Shown here piece by piece: positions 1 to 6,810 of a stretch of 14,407 bases of DNA. A model generated the notes under the pieces. The model did no database searches. It had not been told where the DNA came from and saw only the letters and a list, made by a program, of their open reading frames with translations. This stretch comes from Bacillota bacterium. Lineage in GTDB: Bacteria; Bacillota; DTU025. The position numbers and the translations under genes were made by a program. Location: positions 1 through 14,407 of the forward strand of contig DMOT01000216.1 in NCBI GenBank assembly GCA_003456765.1, written 5' to 3'. Position 1 is the first letter of the stretch, and each line of letters starts with the position of its first letter.

Positions 1-293
1 TGGTTATCCTCATCACACAGCAGGACGTGGGCCTCGAGGAGCGGGATCGTGGATTCTGCGACGATGGAGATCTCGAGTGTTATCTCTTCTCCCTCAAAGC
101 ATCTGTCATGCGTGAGTTTTGCAGAAATGGAGTATTTGGGCTCGTCCGTCTCGAATCCTATGGCAAAAAGGCCGAACATGAACGTGGAGGCGATCAGCAC
201 CAACTCCCAGCGGTCGAGGAGTATGCTTGCCAAGAGGAGCGCCGCAAATGATGCTATATATACGTAGCCTTTTGTGGTAAGCCGTGGGCCCAT
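1..293 (-). CDS. DUF58 family membrane protein, N-terminal part (cut by window edge)
   Basis: The first 97 codons of a protein that continues past the left edge. The start ATG at 293 has GGAGG nine bases upstream (about 303-307). Two hydrophobic segments (residues about 10-26 and 29-47) are followed by a beta-rich stretch with the pattern K-Y-S-I-S-A-K-L then F-E-G-E-E-I-T-L-E-I. This is the usual opening of DUF58 proteins, where two helices precede an extracytoplasmic beta domain. It begins 18 bases after the MoxR stop, and MoxR-DUF58 is a widely conserved pair. Family members are linked to envelope stress or to maturation of partner proteins, but the biochemical role is not settled. The von Willebrand-like C-terminal region that normally defines the family lies outside the window, so the call rests on N-terminal pattern and context. 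Confidence 0.72.
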   Translation of the reverse strand, partial: MGPRLTTKGYVYIASFAALLLASILLDRWELVLIASTFMFGLFAIGFETDEPKYSISAKLTHDRCFEGEEITLEISIVAESTIPLLEAHVLLCDEDN

Positions 294-311
294 CCTGATC
301 AACCTCCGCGC

Positions 312-1307
312 TTATTCCGCGCTGCTTGCCGCGTGCGCCTGGCTCGAGTCGACGGCAGGGACCGGCACTCGCTCGAGTGCATCCTCCACTATGGACTCGC
401 CTGTGATTCTTTCAGCCCAAAGCTCGGGCCGGAGAAGGATACGGTGGGCGAGGGCGCCGACGGCGATGGCTTTCACATCATCGGGTACTACAAAGTCCCT
501 GCCTTGCATCAGTGCTCGGGCCCGGGAGAGCTTGAACAGCGCCAGACTGCCCCTGGGCGAGGCGCCAAGCTGCACCCTGCGATCTTTGCGGGTCTCTGTT
601 GTGATGGAGACCATATAGTCCTGGATCTCGGGACTGACGTATACATGCTCTACTGCGTTCTGAATCTGCAAGAATTCCGGTTTCTCGATGATCTGCTCTG
701 CAACGACTCTGTCGGTGCGTCTATCCTGCCTCCTCGAGAGGATCTCCCGTTCGGCCTCGGGTGAAGGATAGCCCAGGCGGAGTCTGGCTATGAACCGGTC
801 TATTTGCGCCTCCGGAAGGGGATAAGTGCCTTCAAACTCCAGAGGATTCTGCGTGGCTATGACCAGGAAAGGCGGATCAAGCACGTAGCTCTGCCCTTCC
901 ACTGTAACCTGCCGCTCCTGCATGGCTTCGAGCAGCGCCGATTGGGTCTTGGGGGTGCCCCGGTTCACCTCGTCTGCCAGGATGAGGTTGGCGAATACTG
1001 GACCAGGCTTGAACTTGAAGTCTGCATGCTTGGTGTCGTATATGGTGCTTCCCGTAATGTCTCCCGGGAGAAGGTCTGGAACAAACTGAATTCTCTTAAA
1101 ACCAAGGCCCAAAGCCTGGGCGAAGCACTGAGCTGTCAGAGTCTTGGCCACGCCCGGCACGTCTTCGAGGAGAAGGTGCCCGTCGGCAATCAGGCTCATG
1201 AGGACGAACTGGAGCTCATCATCTTTGCCGACAATGATCTTGCTCACGGACGAGATAATCTCGTGGCACTTGTCTGATGCCTGTACCACCATGTCTGAAA
1301 TGTTCAT
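312..1307 (-). CDS. MoxR-family AAA+ ATPase
   Basis: A 331-residue cytoplasmic ATPase, normal length for MoxR proteins. Walker A is E-D-V-P-G-V-A-K-T (48-56), with alanine in place of the second glycine, as is common in this family. Walker B is L-I-L-A-D-E (108-113), sensor 1 is A-T-Q-N-P (151-155), followed by E-G-T-Y-P-L-P-E-A-Q-x-D-R-F. The sensor 2 region is G-A-S-P-R-G-S (248-254). MoxR proteins act as chaperone-like ATPases that remodel or insert cofactors into partner proteins, often those with VWA domains. Here the likely partner is the DUF58 protein encoded just downstream. The start overlaps the stop of the preceding gene in an ATGA arrangement (1304-1307), which indicates translational coupling. 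The specific client is not identifiable. Confidence 0.95.
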   Translation of the reverse strand: MNISDMVVQASDKCHEIISSVSKIIVGKDDELQFVLMSLIADGHLLLEDVPGVAKTLTAQCFAQALGLGFKRIQFVPDLLPGDITGSTIYDTKHADFKFKPGPVFANLILADEVNRGTPKTQSALLEAMQERQVTVEGQSYVLDPPFLVIATQNPLEFEGTYPLPEAQIDRFIARLRLGYPSPEAEREILSRRQDRRTDRVVAEQIIEKPEFLQIQNAVEHVYVSPEIQDYMVSITTETRKDRRVQLGASPRGSLALFKLSRARALMQGRDFVVPDDVKAIAVGALAHRILLRPELWAERITGESIVEDALERVPVPAVDSSQAHAASSAE

Positions 1308-1810
1308 ATGGACTCCTCCATCATGTCAAGAACTGACGAAATGTCCTCAGGCGTCATGGCTTCTCTTCTGCCAGTGTAGCTGCGCCTGACGTGTTCAACA
1401 ACCTCTGCCGGGGCCTCTTGATCCTCCAAAAATCGCGCCATGTACCGGCTCCGTCCCCTGGAAAGCCTGACCCTTCGCCGAAAGCTGTCGAATTGCTTGC
1501 AGACTGAAGGGGGCAGCGCTCGCCGTTTCCGCCACGGAGCCCAGGAGTCGACCCAGTCCCAGAAGTTGAACTCCGTGACCAGCCACGGCAGTGGTCTCTC
1601 CTTACCCTTCCTTGCTCCTGGCAATGCTCGGGCGTAGGCGATGTACAGGCAAACTGCGCCTGATATCTTGGGAACCAGGGGCCTGTTGTGGGGCGACAAC
1701 AGAAGATACATCGCTGCTGAGACCATTGCAAAGGCTGCAAGTGCCAGGATCATCTCCACAAAGGAGATGAGTTCCCTGTGCCTGATTTCTTTCTCAAACT
1801 CGGAAGACAT
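1304..1810 (-). CDS. Hypothetical membrane protein of the DUF4129-MoxR-DUF58 operon
   Basis: A 168-residue protein that I do not recognise. It has two predicted transmembrane helices close to the N terminus (residues about 14-37 and 46-64). A basic cytoplasmic-looking domain follows, with a Trp-rich segment F-N-F-W-D-W-V-D-S-W-A-P-W and a run of arginines (about residues 94-123). The C terminus is acidic and likely helical (E-D-I-S-S-V-L-D-M-M-E-E-S). It begins six bases after the DUF4129 gene stop and its own stop overlaps the MoxR start, so it belongs in this operon. By position it may be a membrane anchor or adaptor bringing the MoxR ATPase to the membrane, but that is only inference. Confidence 0.8.
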   Translation of the reverse strand: MSSEFEKEIRHRELISFVEMILALAAFAMVSAAMYLLLSPHNRPLVPKISGAVCLYIAYARALPGARKGKERPLPWLVTEFNFWDWVDSWAPWRKRRALPPSVCKQFDSFRRRVRLSRGRSRYMARFLEDQEAPAEVVEHVRRSYTGRREAMTPEDISSVLDMMEESI

Positions 1811-1816
1811 GGGCTG

Positions 1817-2779
1817 TTACCCCCTCCCGCTCTCAGCCGCTTCCGCGGTCGGCGCAGAATCTATGTGCGACTTCAAGCTCCAGAGGGAGGCAAGTGCGGC
1901 TGCCTTGTCCTGGAAAGTCACATCATGTGTGCTGAAGAATGCTCTCTGATAGGCTGAGATCAGGCCTCGAAGAGACCTGCGCGGCACGTTGAAAGCCTTC
2001 TGGGCGTTTTGAGCGCATTCCTCAGGAGTGTGGTGCGATTCGGCGGGGAAGCCGCCAATCTCCAGGGCGGATACGAAAGCCAGGTAGCTCATTAGGACCG
2101 CTATGCGCGGATCGGGCTCTTCCTCGATGGAACGTATTGCGCTATCCGAAAATTCAACCATGTCGATGGATAACGAGTCTGCGAGAGTCCGAAGGTCTTC
2201 AGTTGTCGGAGCCTGAACGACGACGGAACGTCGCGGGCCCATGATCGCGATCCCCATTACCACGACGAAGACTATGACTGCAAAGAGAAGACCATATTTC
2301 CACCAGGGCCACGGGGTGACCTGAGAAGGCATAACCAGAGGAGGTTCAGGCGCCGGCTCATACTCCGACTCAGGCTCCTCTGCGAATTCGCCCGGTTCCT
2401 TTTGCACATCGCCATTTGGTTCAGCTGCCTCTTCAGATTCAGGAGGTTCCGCAGGCGGAGTGTAAGTAGCTGCCAAAAACGCAAGGAGAACCAATGCCAA
2501 TGCCAGGAGGCGGACCCAACCTGGAACTTGCGTTGGCCTGCGGAGGATCCTTTCGCCGCCGCTCTGCCGTCTCTCGATGATGATAAATGCAATTACTGCG
2601 CCGACGAAAAGAAAAAGGAGTGCAGATACAGCGATCACGGCGGCGTCCCTGACACGCCGGGCCAAATCGGCAATGTGCTCGACAGGCACAGAAGTCCGCG
2701 GGGCGCTGAGCGACAGACCTATCATTAGCAGCGCTCCGATACACATGATGACCAACGTAGCGGAAAAAGCCTTCTGCAT
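1817..2779 (-). CDS. DUF4129 domain membrane protein
   Basis: A 320-residue membrane protein. Hydrophobic segments lie at about 7-26, 46-68, 88-105 and 161-180. Between the third and fourth is an acidic Pro/Glu-rich linker (108-148) that probably lies outside the cytoplasm. The C-terminal part (about 223-305) matches DUF4129: D-P-R-I-A-V-L-M-S-Y at the start, then G-G-F-P-x-E-x-x-x-T-P-E-E at 242-254, and an A-F-F-S-T-H segment near 280. An in-frame TAG directly precedes the start ATG, so no longer start exists. The ribosome binding site is weak: GGAG about 12 bases upstream. It is the first gene of the four-gene operon with MoxR and DUF58. DUF4129 proteins are often found with transglutaminase-like and DUF58 proteins in envelope loci; their activity is unknown. 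Confidence 0.85.
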   Translation of the reverse strand: MQKAFSATLVIMCIGALLMIGLSLSAPRTSVPVEHIADLARRVRDAAVIAVSALLFLFVGAVIAFIIIERRQSGGERILRRPTQVPGWVRLLALALVLLAFLAATYTPPAEPPESEEAAEPNGDVQKEPGEFAEEPESEYEPAPEPPLVMPSQVTPWPWWKYGLLFAVIVFVVVMGIAIMGPRRSVVVQAPTTEDLRTLADSLSIDMVEFSDSAIRSIEEEPDPRIAVLMSYLAFVSALEIGGFPAESHHTPEECAQNAQKAFNVPRRSLRGLISAYQRAFFSTHDVTFQDKAAALASLWSLKSHIDSAPTAEAAESGRG

Positions 2780-2886
2780 CTATTCAAGCAACTCCGTTCT
2801 CCGCCGGGCCAGCCTTGGATTCTCTGGCTACTGCAGATACCCGGGCCTGTCCCGAACAAGCGGGGGCGTCGAGCAGACTCCTGAGA

Positions 2887-2892
2887 ATTATA
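2887..2892 (-). promoter_or_regulatory. Extended -10 promoter for the DUF4129-MoxR-DUF58 operon
   Basis: On the minus strand the bases read TGT-TATAAT, a perfect -10 hexamer with the TG extension. There is only a poor -35 match (CTTACT, 17 bases upstream at 2910-2915). It lies about 108 bases before the DUF4129 start, so the leader would be about 100 bases. It sits between repeat element A and the operon, which suggests the operon can be transcribed independently of nadE. Confidence 0.5.
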
Positions 2893-2966
2893 ACACAAAA
2901 GAGGTGGAGAGTAAGCCTCTGCTGGAAGAAGTCCATCCCCCCGTGTGTGGTGAGGCCTTTGGCGAA

Positions 2967-3187
2967 CCCATACGTGCTGTCCAAGTTTGCGGTTGGCAGC
3001 GATGGAACGGTCGGGGCGGCTTGGTTGGAAAGGTCTATGGGCCGTCAGTAACAGCGAACCGGCGGCCCCAACTCGACGAGGTCATTGTTTCCGCAGATGG
3101 AGGAGACGGAGTGGAGGCCGGCCTGTTGTGACGTGCACCGGGTGCAGGCCGAGCCCGCCAACCGAGTATTGGGACAGCGCGTATGGG
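2967..3187 (-). repeat. Polar inverted-repeat intergenic element, copy A (inverted)
   Basis: A 221-base element bounded by 31-base inverted repeats at 2967-2997 and 3157-3187 (25 of 31 positions match). Each arm reads inward CCCATACG-Y-GCTGTCC, then a variable 6-7 base patch, then CGGTTGGC. The right arm is the L-type end (C at arm position 9, C at position 17) and the left arm is the R-type end (T and A), so the element is inverted relative to copies B and C. The L end starts directly after the nadE TGA stop (3188-3190). The 159-base interior shares no obvious sequence with the other copies; it holds a small TGCAC-CGG-GTGCA hairpin near 3134-3146. I see no target-site duplication. Confidence 0.85.
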
Positions 3188-3964
3188 TCAGGACGCATCG
3201 ATGGGAGCAATGGGCGGCCTCGTGAATTTGTGTTGGGCACTTCGATTCAAGGCCTCCACCCGCTCGCGCACCCTGTCAGGGGCTTCCCCTGTTAGGATGT
3301 AGCGGTCCAGCTCAGCGTAGGAAATGCCCATTTCGCCTTCGTCTGTCTGCCCATCCCACAGCCCTGCAGTGGGAGGTTTGTCAATAATGCTTCTGGGAAC
3401 GCCAAGGTACTCGGCGAGCTCGCGCACATCGGTTTTGACGAGCTCCCCCAGAGGCAGGAGATCGGAACCGCCGTCTCCATACTTTGTGAAGTAGCCGACT
3501 GTGAGTTCGCTCTTGTTAGTTGTTCCTATTACGAGATAGCCGAGGACATTGGCGTAGTAGTAGAGAGCTGTCATTCTCAGACGGGGTTTGAGGTTCGCCT
3601 CTGCCATTCGTATCTTGGAGCCTGTGCCTCCCACAGGGTGCGCGCCTCTGGCTGAAACACAGGGAACCAGGAGCTTTCGGAGATTCGCGAGGTGTTCATC
3701 ATAGACCGGGCCAAGATCGTACGTGATTGTCGGCAGGCTGAAAGAGCGCGCTACAGCTTCCGCATCTTCCACGTCCTGCGGGTCGGAGTGGCACGGCATG
3801 ATCACGCCGAGGCAACCATCGGGCAACGCCTGCATGCCCAATCCGGCCACAACCGCGGAATCGAGGCCCCCTGAGAGCCCAAATACTATGCCGTTGCACT
3901 TTGCACTCTTCACATTCCTTTGCAGCCAATCGCATATTGCTGCTGCTACTGCTTTACAATCCAT
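3188..3964 (-). CDS. nadE: NAD(+) synthase, ammonia-dependent type
   Basis: A 258-residue cytoplasmic enzyme that amidates deamido-NAD to NAD using ATP and ammonia, the last step of NAD biosynthesis. The ATP-pyrophosphatase loop is S-G-G-L-D-S at 31-36. Further family motifs are N-L-K-P-R (124-128, usually NxKAR), T-N-K-S-E (149-153), Y-G-D-G (162-165) and P-T-A-G-L-W-D-G-Q-T-D-E (198-209). There is no N-terminal nitrilase/glutaminase domain, so it is the short type that takes free ammonia. A good AGGGTGA ribosome binding site lies seven bases before the start. It is on the same strand as the downstream DUF4129 operon but separated from it by 408 bases, a promoter and repeat copy A, so it is probably a separate unit. 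Its stop codon directly abuts the repeat. Confidence 0.95.
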   Translation of the reverse strand: MDCKAVAAAICDWLQRNVKSAKCNGIVFGLSGGLDSAVVAGLGMQALPDGCLGVIMPCHSDPQDVEDAEAVARSFSLPTITYDLGPVYDEHLANLRKLLVPCVSARGAHPVGGTGSKIRMAEANLKPRLRMTALYYYANVLGYLVIGTTNKSELTVGYFTKYGDGGSDLLPLGELVKTDVRELAEYLGVPRSIIDKPPTAGLWDGQTDEGEMGISYAELDRYILTGEAPDRVRERVEALNRSAQHKFTRPPIAPIDAS

Positions 3965-4248
3965 GTTACTATCACCCTGTTTGGCGCAGACATGTGCGCA
4001 TAATGGTCTTCTTTAGGCTAACCCGCAATAGCGTCTACGCAAACATGATAACACACGGCCGGACGCAAGGCTCGGCGTAAGACAGATTCCATCGGGCATG
4101 CAGTCCATGGAGAGTCGGCCAGTTTCGGCCAAACCCCGAGCTCATTTCCTCCACATCAGGAGCGACTAGCGGGAGGAGCTCGCATGGTGCATGCGGAAAT
4201 GCTTCTTAGAGCCGACATTGCATTAGTCGACGGAGGTGAGGGTCTGCA
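3965..4248. other. Divergent intergenic region between nadE and the fusion acyltransferase
   Basis: This 284-base gap must hold promoters in both directions. No convincing sigma-70 hexamer pair stands out; the nearest for nadE is a weak TTGCGG-17-CATTAT on the minus strand. An imperfect inverted repeat spans about 4138-4181 (GAGCTC plus CCTCC against GGAGG plus AGCTC, with a bulge), ahead of the plus-strand gene. Its role, if any, is unclear. Confidence 0.3.
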
Positions 4249-5967
4249 GTGGCCAATGGCTGTTGCGGATGTGAATTGAGGAAGAAGTGGAAAGTGTGGC
4301 TTGTGGCTCTGGCATTCATAGTGTTTATCCCCTGGGCGATGGTGAGGCTAGCCCCGTATCTTGAACCGCATGTTCCTGATACGCCGTTTGAGATGCCCAG
4401 GGAGATAGTTGGCCTTGCCATGGCTTTGCTCGGAGCTTATGTGGCGTTCAGAGCCGTCATGGTTCTCTCTTTTTCGGGAAAGGGATGGCCTGGGGATGAA
4501 CCGGAGCATCTTGTAGATACGCAGATATATAGATTCGTCTTGCATCCTATGTATTGGGGATACACAGTCTTCTGGGGCGGCGTTGCCATACACCGGGGCT
4601 CTGTGGGCCTTCTTGCAGAAACAGCTATACTGGGAATAGCTTTTACCCTCTGGTGCATCCTCGTAGAGGAGCCGCGGCTTCGCAGAAGGTTTGGGGCGAA
4701 ATACGAGAATCACCGACGGCGTACACCGACGCTGCTCCCGGTCTGGCGAGCGCTCTACTGGGATGTCCATGACATGCCCAATACTACACTTATCCTGATG
4801 GCCTTTTTCCGCGGGCTCTCCCGCATTCTGTGGAATGTCCAGGTTGAAGGGGAGGAGCACATTCCCCATGAAGGGCCTGTTATGGTCGTGTGCAACCATG
4901 TCAACCTGGTAGACCCGTTCCTTGTAGGCAGCTACTTTACTCGCCCAATCTACTTTGTGGCATCAGATGAGCTTTTCCGCCATCCGTTGACGCGCTGGTT
5001 CTTCCGGTGTTTCAAGGCAATGCCCAAACGGAGATGGAGCCGGGACATAGCTTCCATTCGAGAGATGAGGCGCCGGCTCGATGCGGGCAGCGCTGTGGGG
5101 ATCTTTCCTGAAGGACAGCGCAACTGGGATGGGGGGCCCGTGATTGTGGGAGACGAGGTCTACAGGCTCTTGCGGCACATGGGTGTCCCGGTCCTTTGCG
5201 TGACTCTTGTCGGGGGGCATGAGGCGTGGCCGCGATGGTCGAAGTTGCCGGGGATATGCGACATGACGGTTCGATTCTTTGAACCCATCGATCCAGGCGA
5301 CTACAGAGATGTGGCGGATTTCAGGCACGCCGTGGAAGCGCGGATTTTCAATTTCGCGACGGAGCCGCCTGTTCCCAGGCGAGCGCTGGCGCTGCATAAG
5401 GGAATTACCACTGTCATATGGGGATGCATTGAGTGCGGCGGCGCGATGACACTCGAGGAGACCGCTAGAGGTCTTAGATGCAGCAAGTGTGGAGCTGAGT
5501 GGGATGTGACTGCAGGGCTTGAACTGGTGAACTGCTCCACAGGTGCGAGAATGCTCCAGAGGGCATATCACTCCAAGCTGATACGACTCCTCCGCGAGGG
5601 AAGGATGGACGGGGCGATTGATTGTGTGTTCAGCATTGAGTGCGAGACCAGGGCTTTTAGAATAGAGTCAACGGCAGGATTGGCTGGCCTTGGACGTGGG
5701 ACTCTTACTCTCACCGGCAAGGAGCTGACATTTCGATCGGAACGGTCAACGCATACCGCGCTACTGGGAGACATAGCCTTCACGTACCTCAATCTCGCGA
5801 ATCACCTTGTTGTGGTGGGGCCCGAAGGCGCGCTGCAGTTCAAGATCATCGGAGATTCGCCTGTCCGTTGGGAGGACTACCTCTCGGCCGCACGCGGCAC
5901 TAGTGCTCGGCAGTGGAAGCCGACAGGTCTTGCTGCGGTCAAAGCGGAACGCAAGAGGCAAGCGTGA
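4249..5967 (+). CDS. Fusion protein: ICMT/PEMT-like membrane domain, PlsC acyltransferase, zinc ribbon, C-terminal beta-rich domain
   Basis: A 572-residue protein starting at GTG, with GGAGGTGA at 4232-4239. Residues 1-165 hold several hydrophobic helices and the isoprenylcysteine/phospholipid methyltransferase signature: H-P-M-Y-W-G-Y (99-105), the E-E pair at 140-141, then R-R-F-G-A-K-Y. Residues about 195-370 are a PlsC-type acyltransferase with N-H-x4-D (216-222, H217 and D222 catalytic) and F-P-E-G-Q-R (286-291). A four-cysteine zinc ribbon follows (C393, C396, C411, C414). The last ~100 residues are beta-rich (G-R-G-T-L-T-L-T-G-K-E-L-T-F), reminiscent of a PH-like fold but unassigned. 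The acyltransferase would act on a lipid at the cytoplasmic membrane face. The substrates of both enzyme domains are unknown. The gene stands alone: nadE diverges from it and 843 bases follow. Confidence 0.85.
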   Translation: MANGCCGCELRKKWKVWLVALAFIVFIPWAMVRLAPYLEPHVPDTPFEMPREIVGLAMALLGAYVAFRAVMVLSFSGKGWPGDEPEHLVDTQIYRFVLHPMYWGYTVFWGGVAIHRGSVGLLAETAILGIAFTLWCILVEEPRLRRRFGAKYENHRRRTPTLLPVWRALYWDVHDMPNTTLILMAFFRGLSRILWNVQVEGEEHIPHEGPVMVVCNHVNLVDPFLVGSYFTRPIYFVASDELFRHPLTRWFFRCFKAMPKRRWSRDIASIREMRRRLDAGSAVGIFPEGQRNWDGGPVIVGDEVYRLLRHMGVPVLCVTLVGGHEAWPRWSKLPGICDMTVRFFEPIDPGDYRDVADFRHAVEARIFNFATEPPVPRRALALHKGITTVIWGCIECGGAMTLEETARGLRCSKCGAEWDVTAGLELVNCSTGARMLQRAYHSKLIRLLREGRMDGAIDCVFSIECETRAFRIESTAGLAGLGRGTLTLTGKELTFRSERSTHTALLGDIAFTYLNLANHLVVVGPEGALQFKIIGDSPVRWEDYLSAARGTSARQWKPTGLAAVKAERKRQA

Positions 5968-6205
5968 GGAATCAGGGGTCGGGTATCCGGTTTCAATCGG
6001 ATCGGCGTATGCTACCAGAAGAGTCTCCTGCACTCGAGTAGACAGAGAACCGGGTTCCCTTACACAGCGCGGCGTTGCTCAGAGAGGCCGCCGACGAAGA
6101 TGCAGATCATAAGGCCTGAGGATGACCAGATCAAGGCGGCCATCCTCAGGCCCCTTCAGCGATTCATACTGCAGCAACAGCCCCCCGCAAACCATAGGCG
6201 CACAT
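5968..6205. other. Gene-free region downstream of the fusion acyltransferase
   Basis: First part of an 843-base stretch without a supported gene. Apart from the hairpin at 6113-6152 I see no gene, tRNA or known RNA. The short open frames here have no ribosome binding sites or recognisable protein patterns. Just before repeat copy B, the bases at about 6192-6201 (CCATAGGCGC) nearly repeat the first bases of the element (9 of 10). Confidence 0.4.
6113..6152 (+). terminator. Perfect 12-bp hairpin, possible transcript end of the fusion gene
   Basis: GGCCTGAGGATG (6113-6124) pairs perfectly with CATCCTCAGGCC (6141-6152) around a 16-base loop. It lies 145 bases after the stop of the fusion gene. 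No T-run follows (CCTTCAGC), so it is not a classical intrinsic terminator. It may be a 3' stabilising structure or part of a non-coding RNA. The hairpin itself is certain; the function is not. Confidence 0.35.
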
Positions 6206-6368
6206 CCCATATGCGCTGTCCCACAATGCGGTTGGCGAATGCACCACCGGTTCTGCGCCGATGCTGGCATACACGATATGAGTGCCTGGCGCCACAGAAG
6301 CTTTAGCGATGTGGAGCGCCTATCCGCTTGCGGCTTGGCCAACCACAAACTTGGACAGCACGTATGGG
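6206..6368 (+). repeat. Polar inverted-repeat intergenic element, copy B
   Basis: The shortest copy, 163 bases. The left arm at 6206-6236 is L-type (C at arm position 9, GTCCCA at 13-18). The right arm at 6338-6368 is R-type, and its complement matches the R arm of copy A at 30 of 31 positions. The 101-base interior can fold into an imperfect stem: TTCTG with CAGAA, CGCC with GGCG, and GGCA with TGCC. It lies 238 bases after the fusion gene stop and 442 bases before the TetR gene, both on the plus strand. No target-site duplication is visible. Confidence 0.85.
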
Positions 6369-6732
6369 TGCAAAGAGCCTGTATGGTCCATTGAACTCAT
6401 TCCATATGCTTAGCCTTTGTGAATATCCTGGTATCGAGGTTTCTCTCAGCGCTCGGCAGACTGAGGGCGAGGGGGTGGAAGACGTGCACGTTGGTCGTCA
6501 TACCCGGATCTTGAATGGCCGGCCACGTGGTTCTGGGCTGCCTGGGTTCATGGCAAGGCTTAGCTATATCTTTGCGGGCGTCTGCAGTCAGGCTTGCATC
6601 CCAGCCGTCGCCTTGAGCATAACAATCGCTGGTGTGTCCTCCACAGAGTCTCCCTTGCCATCTCCTCTACCTTACTAGTGCTACCACAGCATGTTGTGCT
6701 TCGGTCTCTGCGAACACAGATAAGTTGCCAGG
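6369..6732. other. Gene-free region between repeat copy B and the TetR promoter
   Basis: About 360 bases in which I find no supportable gene on either strand. Short open frames exist, but they lack ribosome binding sites and their translations are low-complexity or arginine-rich, as expected for out-of-frame reading. It could be a decayed gene remnant, but no recognisable motif supports that. Confidence 0.4.
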
Positions 6733-6761
6733 TTGACGCGGGCAAAGCATCAGTATAGAAT
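6733..6761 (+). promoter_or_regulatory. Sigma-70-type promoter of the TetR cluster
   Basis: TTGACG at 6733-6738 and TAGAAT at 6756-6761 are separated by exactly 17 bases. Both are five-of-six matches to the consensus. The expected transcription start is near 6768, inside the palindrome at 6763-6785, giving a leader of about 43 bases to the TetR ATG. Confidence 0.65.
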
Positions 6762-6762
6762 A

Positions 6763-6785
6763 TTAACAACTGAACGAATTGTTAA
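6763..6785. promoter_or_regulatory. Palindromic operator candidate, TTAACAA-N9-TTGTTAA
   Basis: A 23-base palindrome with perfect 7-base arms (6763-6769 and 6779-6785) directly downstream of the -10 box, overlapping the expected start of transcription. Its size and place fit an operator bound by a TetR-family dimer, so the regulator encoded 25 bases further on probably represses its own promoter. A lone TTAACA half-site recurs at 7461-7466, next to the SCP2 start. Confidence 0.6.
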
Positions 6786-6810
6786 ATAGTTAAGTCAAGC
6801 GGTAAGTGAC

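Noticed and set aside
2784..2984. Minus-strand open frame of 66 codons upstream of the DUF4129 gene
   Set aside because: It has no recognisable pattern, overlaps the extended -10 promoter and the end of repeat copy A, and its start lacks a convincing ribosome binding site.
2967..3187. CRISPR array or tandem repeats
   Set aside because: The repeats are inverted pairs in three separate intergenic sites, not regularly spaced direct repeats with spacers, and no cas gene is present.
6205..6393. Open frame crossing repeat copies B and C with a shared translated pattern (P-I-x-A-V-P-x-C-G-W)
   Set aside because: The shared residues come only from the conserved DNA arms, the interiors share nothing, copy A is interrupted by a stop in that frame, and there is no ribosome binding site.
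6328..6769. Possible decayed gene or transposase between repeat B and the TetR gene
   Set aside because: Translations in several frames on both strands gave no transposase or other family motif; frames are short and lack ribosome binding sites.
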